From contig JAWWNJ010000065.1 in the NCBI GenBank assembly GCA_037176885.1, forward strand, positions 1,178,001 through 1,242,000: a DNA stretch of 64,000 bases. The letters run 5' to 3'. Below the pieces are notes generated by a model. It was not told the origin of the DNA, made no database searches, and worked only from the letters and a program-made list of their open reading frames with translations. How positions within the stretch are numbered: position 1 is the first letter of the stretch; each line of letters begins with the position of its first letter. Both the position numbers and the translations under genes were made by a program. This DNA comes from Favolaschia claudopus (Eukaryota; Basidiomycota; Agaricomycetes; Agaricales; Mycenaceae). Positions 11,140 through 22,104 of the stretch are shown piece after piece.

Positions 11140-11536
11140 TCATTTCTTCATTAGTGTTCGACTTTCCTTTCCCGGACGCCCGCCAGCCCGAACTTTCGCT
11201 CTGGTCGACTCTGGCGCTTCGGCTTCGTGCATCTCTGACCGGTTCGCCCAAAGGCATTCGCTTCCACGCCAGCCTAAGGATGTCCCGGTCCCGATCACTG
11301 CTGTCGACGATCGTCCTATCGCTGGCGGCTTGGTCACCCACGACGTTATTTCTCAACTCTCGGTTGACTCTCACACCGAGGTCATCCGACTTGGCGTCGT
11401 TTCCGTTGGTTATCCGGTTATCCTCGGTTTAGATTGGCTTCGCCGTCACAACCCCAACATCGACTGGACCAACATGGATCTCTCCCTCTCCTGTTGCAAC
11501 CTTGTTCGCTCCGAACCCGTACGCGTGGGGGCATGA
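11140..11536 (+). pseudogene. gypsy pol, aspartic protease part
   Basis: Open in one frame up to 11538. It contains ALVDSGASASCISDRFA, the D-S/T-G active site of retroviral-type aspartic proteases, then a flap-like segment (ITAVDDRPIAGG) and the conserved VILGLDWLRRHNPNIDW that closes the domain in Ty3/gypsy proteases. A plausible AG acceptor lies at 11152-11153, just upstream, so the true 5' end is uncertain. The frame is cut at about 11530 by a retroposon insertion; the same codons (V-R-V-G) resume at 17487. Confidence 0.85.
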
Positions 11537-11613
11537 TGGAGGAGTGGTCTATCATGCGACGTTTCAACACGTCAGCTGCTTGCGGAGTTTTTGGGCAGCA
11601 GTTCGAACCTCCC
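11530..11613 (+). ncRNA. tRNA-Leu-like head of the retroposon (SINE promoter)
   Basis: Resembles a class II tRNA: GGAGGAGTGGTC as A-box region, an anticodon-like arm closed by GACGT/ACGTC with CAA in the loop, a long variable arm (GCTGC/GCAGC), and a B box GTTCGAACCTCCC. CAA would be a Leu anticodon. There is no matching acceptor stem, so it is tRNA-derived rather than a functional tRNA gene. Such boxes usually serve as an internal RNA polymerase III promoter. Confidence 0.5.
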
Positions 11614-11907
11614 ACCCCCCGGCGAGAAACACCTTTGACACTCACCGGCTCCCCACCGCCGATTTCCGGCATTGGTGATCGTCGATCCGACTTTGTCACT
11701 GCCACCCCACTTCCGGTCAACAGTCTCACTTCCCACCATCATCCGGGCCGATCACAGCAGGCAATCACCCGGCGGCCAGCACATTTCAGTCTCACAGTAT
11801 TTGCGGTCATACTCAAACCTGCTCAGGCTTCGCCCACCCGGGCCGCGGTTTATCCCAGTGGAGGTTGCCTGGGAGTTTTAATGGAGGCCACCAAAGAGAA
11901 CTGACAC

Positions 11908-14900
11908 TAGTGTTGCCGTCGAGTCGAGTCCAACTCGAGTTGTGATCCGACTCGACTCGAAAAAGGGACAACTCGATCGGATCGAGTCCGGCCGAGTGTC
12001 AACTCGAGTCCGACTCGAGTTTGATGGCGGCAAGTCCCGAAACGGAAAGATTTTATCAAACCACCCTTTTGTCTACAGATTTCCATGTATTTGCAAGATA
12101 TAAATCCGCATAGCCAGTATATACTTGCTTTGAACTAATCTTATGATCTTTTCTGCCTGTTTTGAATGAAAACAGCAAGCAACCTCGTTTGACGACGCGT
12201 CTGTGACTGACGCGTGACACGTCACTCTCCCTTCCTTTACGCGTCCCGACGACGATCTTACGCGTCAATGGCCAACGCGTGCTCTTGTCCCAATCCCTCT
12301 GCTTGTACTTGTACCTATGTCAACCAACCACCTTGGAGGCCTCCGCTACCCCAGACACCTTCCCAGCCACGGCCAACTTCACACCAGTACTACTATCCGG
12401 TGCCGTCGCCACAGACTCCCGGAGGATATTCTGCACCCAGTTCTGCACCAGGGCCCAGCACGCAATCACCCCAATCGCTTACTACCAATGGATCTCAAGG
12501 ACCACACCCTCACCATCCGGTTCCGTATCAAAACATTCCAATTTCTCCGCAATACCAATACTATGCATATCCGCCGATGCCGACAAACTACATCCCTTGG
12601 CCGTCTTCTGCACAACAAATTCAAGCCATGCCTCCTCCATCTATCCCTCCTACTCCGGCTACAGCTGATACTAGCGGAAAACGACGGAGAAAGAACGCAG
12701 ACGCCGGTTCCGAGCCCAATAAACGCCAACGCAGAGCAGCTGTACGACGGTCTACTCAAAGCAATCCTCCGACGTCTGTAGATGCTGCCGACCAGTGCGG
12801 TGTCGGTCCGATAGACCCTCCACACGAGACCCCTCCCGCTTCGCCTGCAATTCCCACTATAACTGGCACTATGCCGAGCACTCCGAACATTCATCCGACA
12901 GACTCTCCTGCTCCCTCTCGTTCCGAAAGTTTGCCGCCTTATGCTGCCCACGATCCCTCTCGTCCCTTAAATTCGGAATCAGTCAAGAAATTGAACTCTG
13001 CAACAGCAACGGATGTCTGGTTCTTTGTACGGCCGCTCAAGACCAATGCTCCTCCCGCAGTCCTACCAACCCCTTCCCAACCGCTACCCGAAGACTCAGA
13101 TATCCTGGATCGTAAGCCCAACGCGAAGGAGTTTCCATATTTGGGATGCCGTTTGTGCAAGTGCGTCGCTATTGAGGTTTCTTTCTTCGTTTTGATGATC
13201 GATGAACCTACTTAGACGCTGGCAAGTATGGCAGAATGCTCAAGGGGGTGTCACAAGCAATATTCGACGACACCTAGAAGAGGAACACGCAGATATTTAC
13301 AAGCCGACAGTGTCGAGGCTCAACCTCAAACACGCGTCAGCCTCGGGTGGTAGCTCTGAGCCTTATTCGAAGGATGCGTGGGTGGATAGGCTGGTTCGAT
13401 GGATAGTGGCAGACGACCAGGTACGTTGCGCAAATGAGACTTAATTGCTTTGATCGACGATGAATCTATCCAGTCGTTGAATGTGGTTGACTGCGAAGAA
13501 TTCCGCGAGTTCGTATTATTCGGGCGCACACCGGAACACGATGAAGACCTCCCTCACCGCACTGCCCTCACGAACAAAATCATTGCTCAATATCACGAAA
13601 TTTACGAGAAGATAATCGACGATATCAAGGTGATTGCATTATTACTTTTATTTCGACAGCGATTGACTACGCGCAGAGGGCATACAGTCGACTTCACCTC
13701 ACTGGCGACATGTGGAGTGACGGTGATCTTGCCAGCTTTTTGGCCTTGTCCGGTCATTGGCTGGCCCGGGACGAGAACGGCAACCTGGTAATTAGAAATC
13801 GACTCCTCGTGTTTCGAGTTGTGGAAGGAAAACATGACGGCAAATCCTTGGCAAAGATAGTTTTCGATATATTCAAAAAAGCTGGGCTTCTGAAACATGT
13901 TCGTCTTTCTTCCCGATTTTATTCTGACCAAGCCGCTTAAAAAGTTCTTCCTCATAGCTCGGTCAAATCACGCTTGATAACGCTACTGTCAACGATGCTT
14001 TCATGCGAGAGCTACAACTACTCCTTCTTGCAGAGTTCGGAGACTCGGTGGTCTTCCATCCGGAAGGAAACCGCATACGGTACGTTTTGAATATAGATCC
14101 AGAAATATTGTGGTTCATATTGCGCAGGTGCTTTCCCCATGTCATCAATATTGGAGTGACCACGGTAATTGTAGCGCTAACTGAGGACGGAGCGCGCTTC
14201 GAGGTCCTCCAGACTGAGGATCGCTCCGAGATGAGCTACGATGAGCTGTCTCGCTACGCCGATGCCGTCGCAGAGGATCCCATCGGTCGCGGACGGCACA
14301 TCGTGGCCTCATGCCGTGCGTCAGGTCAGCGTAGGAGCGACTTGAAAACTGTCATTGTTCAAGGCAACCTATCTAAGTGTTGGGAGCCGGCTGAAAACGG
14401 CGAGGCTGTGATGCTTCCCGTTGTTCAGCTGCTACGCGACTGCGAGACTCGGTGGTCTTCCACTTATCTGATGAATGACCGCGTCATAGCACTGTACCCG
14501 GTGAGTTTACTCCTGCCGCCATTCGAATGAAGTTTCACTTGTATTGGCAGGCTATCGACACATTTCTCAAACATCCCAAGCAGGCTGCGATTGCGAATCA
14601 CGCATTCACCGATGAACAATTCCAAGTTCTATCGGATATTCAGACAATCTTGTACGTCCCTCATGTCGCTCAAGAGCTACTATCGGCAGAGAAGACCCCG
14701 ACAATCTCTATTGCAATTCCCGCGTTCGAGGCCGTTCTCGACGGCTGGCTCAACCTACAAAAGACAATGCCGGAGCTGTCGTATTTCATTGGATGTGGGA
14801 TCGCAAAAATCCAGGAGTATGTCGCGAAGGGACGGAAAAGCCGTGTGTATGCTCTCGCTATGGGTATGAATTTTTGTTCGGTGCCTGGACTGTGACTTAT

Positions 14901-16077
14901 GAAATTGCAGTGCTCAACCCAACACAGAAACTGCATTGGATCGAAGCTCACTGGCCAGCCGATGACGCCCTCAAGGCGGAGGAGTGGACCCTCACTGCGG
15001 TATGTAAACTTCAAACAGCTCATTTGGCTATAAATTCATGTATACTTAAGATGACATCGTTCATGACTGCTGATCGACATGAAAACAAGAAGCGTGCTGA
15101 AACCGGTCCTTCTCTTCAGTCCCAGTCACTCACTTCAAACTCGGATCGTGCCGCCGCTGCACAGAGTTCCGGCCTCGCACGCCTTCAGGGTGTCGCAAAT
15201 TTGGGCAGAAAGATTGCGACACTGCCTGGATCTCGCAGGCGCACAACAACATCGACTCCGTCTCAGGTTGCAATCCCCTCTTCTCCGACTTCTCCTCCCT
15301 CCATCGCACCGGCTGCCCGACTCGTTACTCCAGCAGAGGCAGCAGCTGCAGAACGCGCAGCTCTTGCAAACGACCGTCGCCTTGCTCAACAAGAATATGA
15401 TATGTATAAGAATGAGCCAAGGGCAAACCCCGAAGGATTCAATCTCGTACGGTTTTGGGATGTGAGTATTCTTTAAATTCCTCTACGGTTCTTCATACAG
15501 CTAACTGGAACTTTAGATGAATAGCCGCCAATACCCGTACCTTTTCCGGGTCGCTTGTGATATCCTCCCCATGCAGGCTTCTGCTGTGGCCTGCGAACGG
15601 GTCTTCTCTTCAGCCGCCGAGACTGATACCAAGCGCCGAAACCGGTTGAATCCTCAACTCTTTGAAGCTTTACAGGTCCTCAAGTACACTTTCAAGCAGG
15701 ACCGTTTGAATTTCACTCAAGATCTCATCGCACGACCAGAAGACTATGAAATCGATGGCAACTTGACTGAGACGGCGATCCGCGAGTTGGTTTTGAGCGG
15801 TAAGACAGAAGAATTGGCGGACTTGCTTCGAAACGCGCGGGAGCGGGAGGAGACGGAAGTGGGGGATGGAGTTGGCGGGCAAATTTTGTCGTATTAGCTT
15901 GTAATCACCTCGAAATCACCGTAATTGCAGTTTTCATAGGTTTGTTTAGCAATGTTTTATTGATAAGGCTGCCAACTCGCTCCTAACTCGAGTTGGCACT
16001 CGATCCAACTCGGCACGATCGAGTCGGCACCGAGTCCCGACTCGAACTCGACTCCACTCGACTCGACGGCAACACTA
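11908..16077 (+). mobile_element. hAT-family DNA transposon, complete-looking
   Basis: 4170 bp. Terminal inverted repeats begin TAGTGTTGCCGTCGAGTCGA at both ends, and the element is flanked by a perfect 8 bp direct repeat ACTGACAC (11900-11907 and 16078-16085), the diagnostic duplication length for hAT. Subterminal zones (about 11930-12020 and 15985-16070) are packed with CTCGAGT/ACTCGAG words, probable transposase binding sites. It encodes a ten-exon transposase that stays open throughout. Inserted in the retroposon, so it is younger than the gypsy element. Confidence 0.93.
12268..15897 (+). CDS. hAT transposase (BED finger, RNase H core, dimerisation domain)
   Basis: Exons 12268-13160, 13216-13420, 13474-13629, 13677-13898, 13958-14079, 14128-14500, 14551-14863, 14911-14999, 15051-15461 and 15517-15897 join in phase to 1054 codons plus stop. 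The first 270 residues are Pro/Ser/Gln-rich with a basic patch KRRRKN (likely nuclear signal). A BED zinc finger is split by intron 1: CRLC, then NIRRHLEEEH. The catalytic fold shows LTGDMWSDGDLASFLALSGH (first Asp), QITLDNATVNDAFM (second Asp region) and CFPHVINI, and the C-terminus has the hAT dimerisation pattern RQYPYLFRVACDILPMQASA, CERVFSSAAETDTKRRNRLN. The intron at 15000-15050 is a multiple of three without a stop, so its splicing is uncertain. No frameshift or stop was seen: it may be an active transposase acting on the flanking TIRs. Confidence 0.88.
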
Positions 16078-16085
16078 ACTGACAC

Positions 16086-16917
16086 ATCACTGCACTGTGC
16101 CGAAAAAGGGAGTTCCATCAGTCTGGGTACGGATCAGATGATGGGGAACAAGGGTTGTGTGCTGCGGCGTTGGCTGGCAGGAAGCCAGATTACGCATCCA
16201 TCAATTGTATGCCGGATTCCCGGCCTACAGGTGGGGGAGCTTGCACGAATCCGCATTTCAGATTCAATGCATGTACACTGTACAGTATGTTAGGTTTACT
16301 ATGGAAGCAGTAGGATAATTACGATTGGACTTTGGCGATGCTGAAGAGGACTGGGGGATTCGGGAATGATGATGACTGAATTTCCGAGTTATGTGTTGGT
16401 TGTGCAAGCTCAAGACTTGAAGAAATTCATGAACGCAATTGTCTACATACAGTACCTCGCAAATTCGAAGATTACTTATGGTCTGACATCTGTTTTATGC
16501 ATGAAGCGGTAAACTAAGCAGAAAAGACACTGCCAGAGCGTTCCATCAGCGGAATCAGCACTACATCACTCTGGATCAGGCGGGCTTGTGTTGGATCTTG
16601 GCTGGATCACAAACCATCAGTGATATCGGTATCGGGTCATGTTTTCATCACGGCACATGCTGATTTACGATACCCATCAACGCTCCAGCACAGCCTCATC
16701 ACCATTTGGTGTCGGCTCTGACAAAAGGGGGAGCAAGCTCCCCCAATGATTTACAGTACTAGTACCTGGGAATTACCCACTACTTCATTGTGGCATTGCC
16801 ACAGGACTGGGTTGCAATCACTCAGTCATTGTGTCGAGTCTGCTTACATCATGGGACAGAATATGGAATATGCGCTAGTAAAAATATTAGATAGCTTTAT
16901 TTCTACCATATGCCGTA
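16086..16917. other. Retroposon body, no gene seen
   Basis: Continuation of the retroposon beyond the hAT element. Short open frames only; no domain recognised. It ends at a TA dinucleotide where the next MITE is inserted. Confidence 0.45.
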
Positions 16918-17433
16918 TGGTGGGGGACGTGACTTCGTGACAAAGTTTTATGGTGGACATTGTGACGCTAATAACTCGTGTGACAGTCACCCAAATTTCT
17001 TGATATTGCATAAATGGCTTCCTTTTGAAGAGTAGAAGAGATTGTATGGAGCAGATTTATTCCCCATTGACTTTCGCGATTTTGACCACAAATTTGGCCA
17101 TCCTAAAGTGGAAATTGATCCGAAATTGCTCTGCCGGGGGCAATTTGATGGCCCATCCATACGCAATATGCCCCCAAAGCGTAGTGATTTGAGTATTGGG
17201 TCCAAAACAAACTTATAAGAGCTACTGGAGATCTCCCAACTTTAACCTCAAGGGTACTTCCCCCCCTTGAGAACCTGTTTCTCCGGCAAAAATTTGGCCA
17301 TTTCCATCAAAAAGTTCCCACGGTCCAAAAATTTCGGAAAATACCCACTCTTGGCTATTTCGAGTTGATCTGGCCAGGTTTCAGGTCAAAATTTTAAAAA
17401 TTCCGGTCTGACATGAAGTCACGTCCCCCACCA
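16918..17433. mobile_element. 516 bp TA-flanked MITE
   Basis: Perfect 19 bp terminal inverted repeats TGGTGGGGGACGTGACTTC at both ends, flanked by TA (16916-16917 and 17434-17435). No coding capacity. A terminus of the same family recurs at 42174-42198. Confidence 0.8.
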
Positions 17434-17499
17434 TAGGCACAACAAGAAATAAAAGTGGATTCTAAAATAAATAAAAAATAAAAAAACCGTACGCGTGGG

Positions 17500-20400
17500 T
17501 GCTCATGGCTTTGGCCGTCCTCACCTCGCTCCTGGTTCTTCCACTCTCAACTCCACCTCCGCGTCGGTCTAGGCTTTGGTCTTCACGGCGAGTTACTTCC
17601 ATTTTTTCGTCGTTCTCTGGTGTGCACATCCCCTGCTCCTGTTCCCCATCCTATTCCTGGATCCTTTCTCTCCGCGCTGACGGGACTTAACGGCTTCGGT
17701 CGCTCTGTTCTTGATTGCACTCACCCAGTTCCTGCTCCTACTCCCCGAATCCGTGTCCTTAATCCCCGCCGTTTTCGTAAACAGACGAAGAATTGTGATA
17801 TTTCACTGATTCGTTTCCATTCCGCAGATTCTCCCTACTACCTTGCCTCGATGGGCTCGACGCCTTCGACTCTCGACTCTGATCTCGGTCCCGACTTTCC
17901 TGACGACCCTCATGACGACTCTGCGCTGCGCGCTCTCCCTGCCAAATATATGCCCTGGGCTTCGACTGTCTTCTCTGACATCGAAGTGGATGCTCTACCT
18001 CCGCACCGGCCTTACGACCTCTCAATCGACATTGAAGAAGGCAAAACTCCACCATTTGGTCCAATGTATCGACTTTCTCAGGAAGAACGCGACGCTCTGG
18101 CTAAATAATAACCTCAAGAAGGGCTTCATCCGACGCTCTACTTCTCCTGCGGCTGCGCCTATCCTTTTTGCTCGGAAAAAATCTGGCGATCTCCGACTCT
18201 GTGTTGACTATCGCGGTTTAAATTCTATCACAAAAAAGAACCGCTATCCTTTATCTATTATTGACGATCTTCTTGACAGGACTCGTGGTCGCAAGGTTTT
18301 CTCCGTCATTGATCTCAAGAACGCCTTCAACCTTGTCCGAATCAAGGAGGGCGATAAGTGGAAGACAGCCTTTCGTACCCCACTAGGCCTGTTCGAGACT
18401 CTCGTCATGAACTTCGGTCTTTTGAATTCGCCGTCCACCTTCCAAGCCTTCATCATGGATACGCTGCGCAATTATCTTGATATTTTCTGTGTTGTTTATC
18501 TTGACGATATTCTGATCTTCTCTCGTTCCCAGGAAGAACATGACGAGCACGTCAAGAAAGTGCTTGACCGGCTTCAAGGAGCGCGCCTCTTTGCCAACCC
18601 GGAGAAGTGTGTCTTCGACCGGTCCGAGGTTAACTACCTCGGTTATGTTATCGGCGCGGATGGTATCAAGATGGACCCCAAGAAGCTCGACACCATTCGG
18701 GAATGGCCAGAGCCTCGATCCATCAAGGACATCCAGTCGTTTTTGGGCTTTACAAATTTTTACCGACGCTTCGTTGATCATTATTCTTTCATAACCGTTC
18801 CACTGACTTCTCTTACCAAGAAGGATGTTGCTTTCGTATTCTCTGATCTGGCGCGGGACGCTTTCAATAAACTCAAATCCGCGCTCCTCTCTGCTCCTGT
18901 TCTCCGTCACTTCGACCCAACTCGACCTTCTACTCTGGCAACTGATCCTTCCGACTTTGCTTGCGCTGTTGTTCTTCAGCAACCCGATGACGACGGCGTC
19001 CTTCACCCTGTTGCTTTCTTCTCTCGGAAATTCGCTCCCTCCGAAATCAACTACGAGATTTACGACAAAGAGCTTCTTGCTGTTGTGGAATCTCTCCGCG
19101 ACATGCGCGCCTGGCTTATCGGCACCAAGTTCCCGGTGTCGGTATCTCTGATCACAAGAATCTCGAGTATTTTATGTCTACTCGTGTTCTCAATCGCCGT
19201 CAGGTCCGCTGGTCTATGTTTCTCTCCGAGTTCGACTTCAAACTCTCTTGGGCTCCTGGTGCTAAGAACGTTGCTGACGCTCCTTCGCGTCGTCCGGACT
19301 TCGTCCCTCGGAAGGGGGATGAGGCCTTCGAAGCGCAGTTTAAAACGCTTCTCAAGCCCTACCACACTGAGTTCCTGTTCCCAGATCGTACTCTTCCGCC
19401 GTCGGAATCCTCCCTTCCTCCACCTTCGGCTACCCTTTCCGCCCTTACCACGCTCTCGATCGACTCGTCCGAACCCTTTAAGCGCTTCCAAGATGCCTGG
19501 GAGGTTGATCAAGAGTGGCGCGAGGCTCTCGCTCAAGGCGATCCCGACTTTGCCGCCGAACGCGGGATGGTATTCCACAAGGGGCGTCTTTTCGTTCCTG
19601 AACCTCTTCGTACAGATGTTCTGCGCTCACGTCATGACTCTGTAATTGCTGGACGCCCTGGCCGTACGCGTACCCTTCAAAATGTTCAAAGGGATTATTC
19701 GTGGCCAGGAGTGTACACTCGCGTGCGAGGTTACGTCCACGCGTGTGATGTCTGCCATCGGATCCAGGCCGTCCAACACCGTCCCTATGGGCCTTTACAA
19801 CCTCTCGATATCCTGACTCGTCCTTGGCTCTCAATTTCTATGGACTTTATCGTTAAACTCCCCGATTCGCGTGCTTACGATTCGATTTTCGTTGTCTGTG
19901 ATCGACTCACTCGTGCTGCTCATTTCATCCCCTGCAAGGAATCGATGACTGCTCCTGAGCTTGCCTGGCTCTTCCGCGATCGGATTCTTCGCTACCACGA
20001 ACTTCCCGAGCCTATAATCTCCGATCGCAGTGCACTCTTCATTTCCCAATTTTGGTCAGAGCTCACTCGTCTGTTACAAGTTGATGCGCGCACATCTACG
20101 GCGTATCATCTTCAAACCGACGGTCTCACTGAGCGTACCAACCAGACGCTCGAGACTTACCTTCGCGCCTATGTCTCCTACCAACAGGATGACTGGGTCG
20201 ATTATCTTCCTCTCGCTGAGTTCGCGTTCAACAATTCCGAGAACTCATCTACCAAACAGTCTCCTTTCTTCGCTAATACCGGATTCCATCCAACCTTCGA
20301 ACCTCGTATCACGGAGAACTCTCCTTCCTCTGTTCCTGCTGCCGCCGACCTTGCGACTCGACTCGAACGCATTCATGCGGAGTTACGCGCTGAATTGGAG

Positions 20401-20857
20401 CACGCTCAAGAGGTTCAATCTCGTGCTTTCAACCGCCGCCATTACCCCATGCCCGACATCCAGCCTGGCCGTCTCGTTTAGCTCCTCCGACGCAACATCA
20501 AAACTACTCGACCGTCCGGCAAACTCGATCATCGCCGTCTCGGTCCTTACCCAGTAGAACGCGCCGTTGGAACCAGGGCCTTTAAGCTGCGTCTCCCCGC
20601 TTACCTTTCTCGCCTTCATCCCGTTTTCCATGTTTCTCTTCTTGAACCCTACGACGATCCCTCTGACTTCCATGTGCACGCTGATCCGCAACCCTTTGAA
20701 CTAGCCCCAGACGATGATCCTGCGACTCAAATTGCAGCTATTCGTGATGCTCGGAAGACTGGTCACCGCTACGAGTATCTGGTTCATTACCGCGACACAT
20801 CAGAGGAAGAAGACGCTTCCTCTCTCCGACATCCCTCATACCGCCGACGAATTGCTT
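17500..20857 (+). pseudogene. gypsy pol: reverse transcriptase, RNase H, integrase, chromodomain-like tail
   Basis: Continues pol after the retroposon. A linker part (to 18108) ends in a stop and shifts frame. RT follows in the second frame: LFARKKSGDLRLCVDYRGLN, DLKNAFNLVRIKEGDKWKTA, VVYLDDILIFS (the YLDD catalytic motif intact), FLGFTNFYRRF, then RNase H with LATDPSDFACAVVL and AFFSRKFAPSEINYEIYDKE. A frameshift near 19140 moves to the integrase frame (19174-20481): zinc-binding CDVCHRIQ, with the usual GHPG His replaced (AGRPGR), and DDE residues in SMDFIVKLP, ISDRSALFIS and DGLTERTNQ. TAG at 20479-20481 replaces a likely Trp; the frame then continues with HPVFHVSLLEPY and a chromodomain-like YEYLVHYRDTSEEEDASSL to 20857. 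Clearly non-functional as a single polyprotein. Confidence 0.9.
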
Positions 20858-21229
20858 GAACGGTTTCATCGCCGTCACCCTCGTGCTCCTCGTCCTCAAC
20901 GTGTTGTCCTTGAGCGGACTTATCCGGTGAACGATCCTCCACCTGATAGCACTACTGATGTTTCTCTTCCTATAGCTTCTTCTGAACCGACTCTACCTCC
21001 CACTACTACCGCTGTACCTCCCGCAACTCGTCGTACTCCAACACCTCCACCTTTACGACAAAACCTTCGCTCCAACTACGTCGCTCCAACCTCTACCACC
21101 ACTCGTAGAGGACGCGTCTCTCGACCCGCGGAACGCCTCGACCCTGTTCATATTGTCAGGCCACGCGCACCTCCCCTTTCAACTTCAATTTCCGCGCTCC
21201 TCCTTCGTCCGGCGCTTGAGGGGGGATAA
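20858..21229 (+). other. Gypsy 3' region with polypurine tract
   Basis: Decayed Pro/Thr-rich C-terminal extension of pol in shifting frames, followed by the purine-rich primer tract at about 21217-21229 (GAGGGGGGATAA) directly before the 3' LTR. Confidence 0.6.
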
Positions 21230-21574
21230 TGTAACGGCTCGGTGTAGAGGTACGGGGATACGGTCAATACAACCCGTTTGTAGGCCGGTAGCTTTTTCCC
21301 TCCGCTCGAGTTTCTCCCACTGGGTTTTCTTGGCGAGGTTTTGACGCACCCGGGGTAGATAGTCAGTCATAGTTACAATACGTACGGATATTCGGATGAG
21401 TCGGGTTTGGAAGGATACATATATTCGAAGCCATGTAGTTTACAGCCTTTGTCTTCTCAACACCCGTAATATTGCCCCGCTCCTCCTCGTCTCTATTCGC
21501 TCCCCTCGTCCTCGACCTGTCCTCAGCTCTCGCTTCAGCTCTGTTCTTCTAACGGAGCACCCAGCACCGTTACA
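21230..21574 (+). repeat. 3' LTR of the gypsy element
   Basis: 345 bp; starts TGTAACGGCT and ends CCGTTACA, followed by the target duplication CCTTG. Differs from the 5' LTR at about four bases and one 3 bp-scale indel near the 3' end. Confidence 0.9.
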
Positions 21575-21582
21575 CCTTGCAG

Positions 21583-21675
21583 GCTCATGTGCGATGGCTG
21601 TGGACGCCCATGTCCATATAAGGACATGGGACCTGACGGAACATTCCGACGCCCGTGGGTTCAATTCCCGGACGT
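21583..21675 (+). ncRNA. tRNA-like (Leu-type) sequence, possible SINE head
   Basis: GATGGCTGTGGAC fits an A-box region, an 8 bp hairpin CCATGTCC/GGACATGG carries a loop with TAA, a variable-arm-like insert follows, and GTGGGTTCAATTCCC fits a B box. The acceptor ends do not pair, so it is tRNA-derived at most. The gypsy target duplication lies at its 5' edge. Confidence 0.35.
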
Positions 21676-21686
21676 CTACGGTTGGC

Positions 21687-22104
21687 GGGAGGACCTCTGA
21701 TAATGCGGTCGGACCCTAGATCCCGGTTCGGACAATTTCTCTTGGTTTTGGACCAAAATGTTCGGACAATTTCTTCCCTCCTGGCGCTGGGTAGCTACAT
21801 CCTGGTTCGGACAAAATGTCGGACATTAAGCAAAATTTTCCCAAGAAATCTGCCCGATGCGCGCTGAAACCCGCAAAATTGAATGGGATCTGACTCCCGC
21901 GCGCGATTTTGACGCGTTTCGAGCTGTTCCAAGCGATTTTCGGGGACTTTCTGCGAGGTCACGCGGAAAATTGCCGATTTGGGAGACTTACGGCACCGGT
22001 TCGGACAATTTCTCGCCCAAACGCCCAAAATCGGTTCGGACAATTTCTCCCCATTTTGTCTTGGTCGGGATCTAGCCTTCAAAGGGATTATCAGAGGTCC
22101 TCCC
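21687..22104. mobile_element. Short TIR element with repeated TTCGGACAATTT word
   Basis: 18 bp inverted repeats GGGAGGACCTCTGATAAT at 21687-21704 and 22087-22104; inner CTAGATCCCG words are also inverted. The word GGTTCGGACAATTT or a close variant recurs at about 21724, 21758, 21805, 21999 and 22034. A second copy of the right arm lies at 22489-22506 through tandem duplication. No coding sequence. Confidence 0.55.

Larger units (their letters stand above)
11530..17486 (+). mobile_element. Poly-A-tailed retroposon inserted in gypsy pol
   Basis: Flanked by a 13 bp direct repeat CCGTACGCGTGGG (11517-11529 and 17487-17499), and ending in an A-rich tail (about 17445-17486), both hallmarks of target-primed reverse transcription. 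Without the nested hAT element (and its 8 bp duplication) and the nested MITE, the body is about 1.26 kb. It starts with a tRNA-like head, so it may be a long SINE or a composite; no reverse transcriptase motif was found in it. Confidence 0.7.
9289..21574 (+). mobile_element. Ty3/gypsy LTR retrotransposon with nested insertions
   Basis: LTRs at 9289-9630 and 21230-21574 both run TGTAACGGCT to CACCGTTACA and are flanked by the 5 bp duplication CCTTG (9284-9288 and 21575-21579). Order is LTR, gag, protease, reverse transcriptase/RNase H, integrase, chromodomain-like tail, purine tract GAGGGGGGATAA, LTR, as in Ty3/gypsy. The pol is interrupted at 11529 by a retroposon that itself carries a hAT element and a MITE. 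The LTRs differ at about four substitutions and one small indel, so insertion is fairly recent, yet gag and pol carry frameshifts and stops. Confidence 0.92.

Noticed and set aside
18383..19006. 207-codon minus-strand frame over the reverse transcriptase
   Set aside because: Shadow of the RT coding sequence, which carries the conserved YLDD motif on the plus strand.
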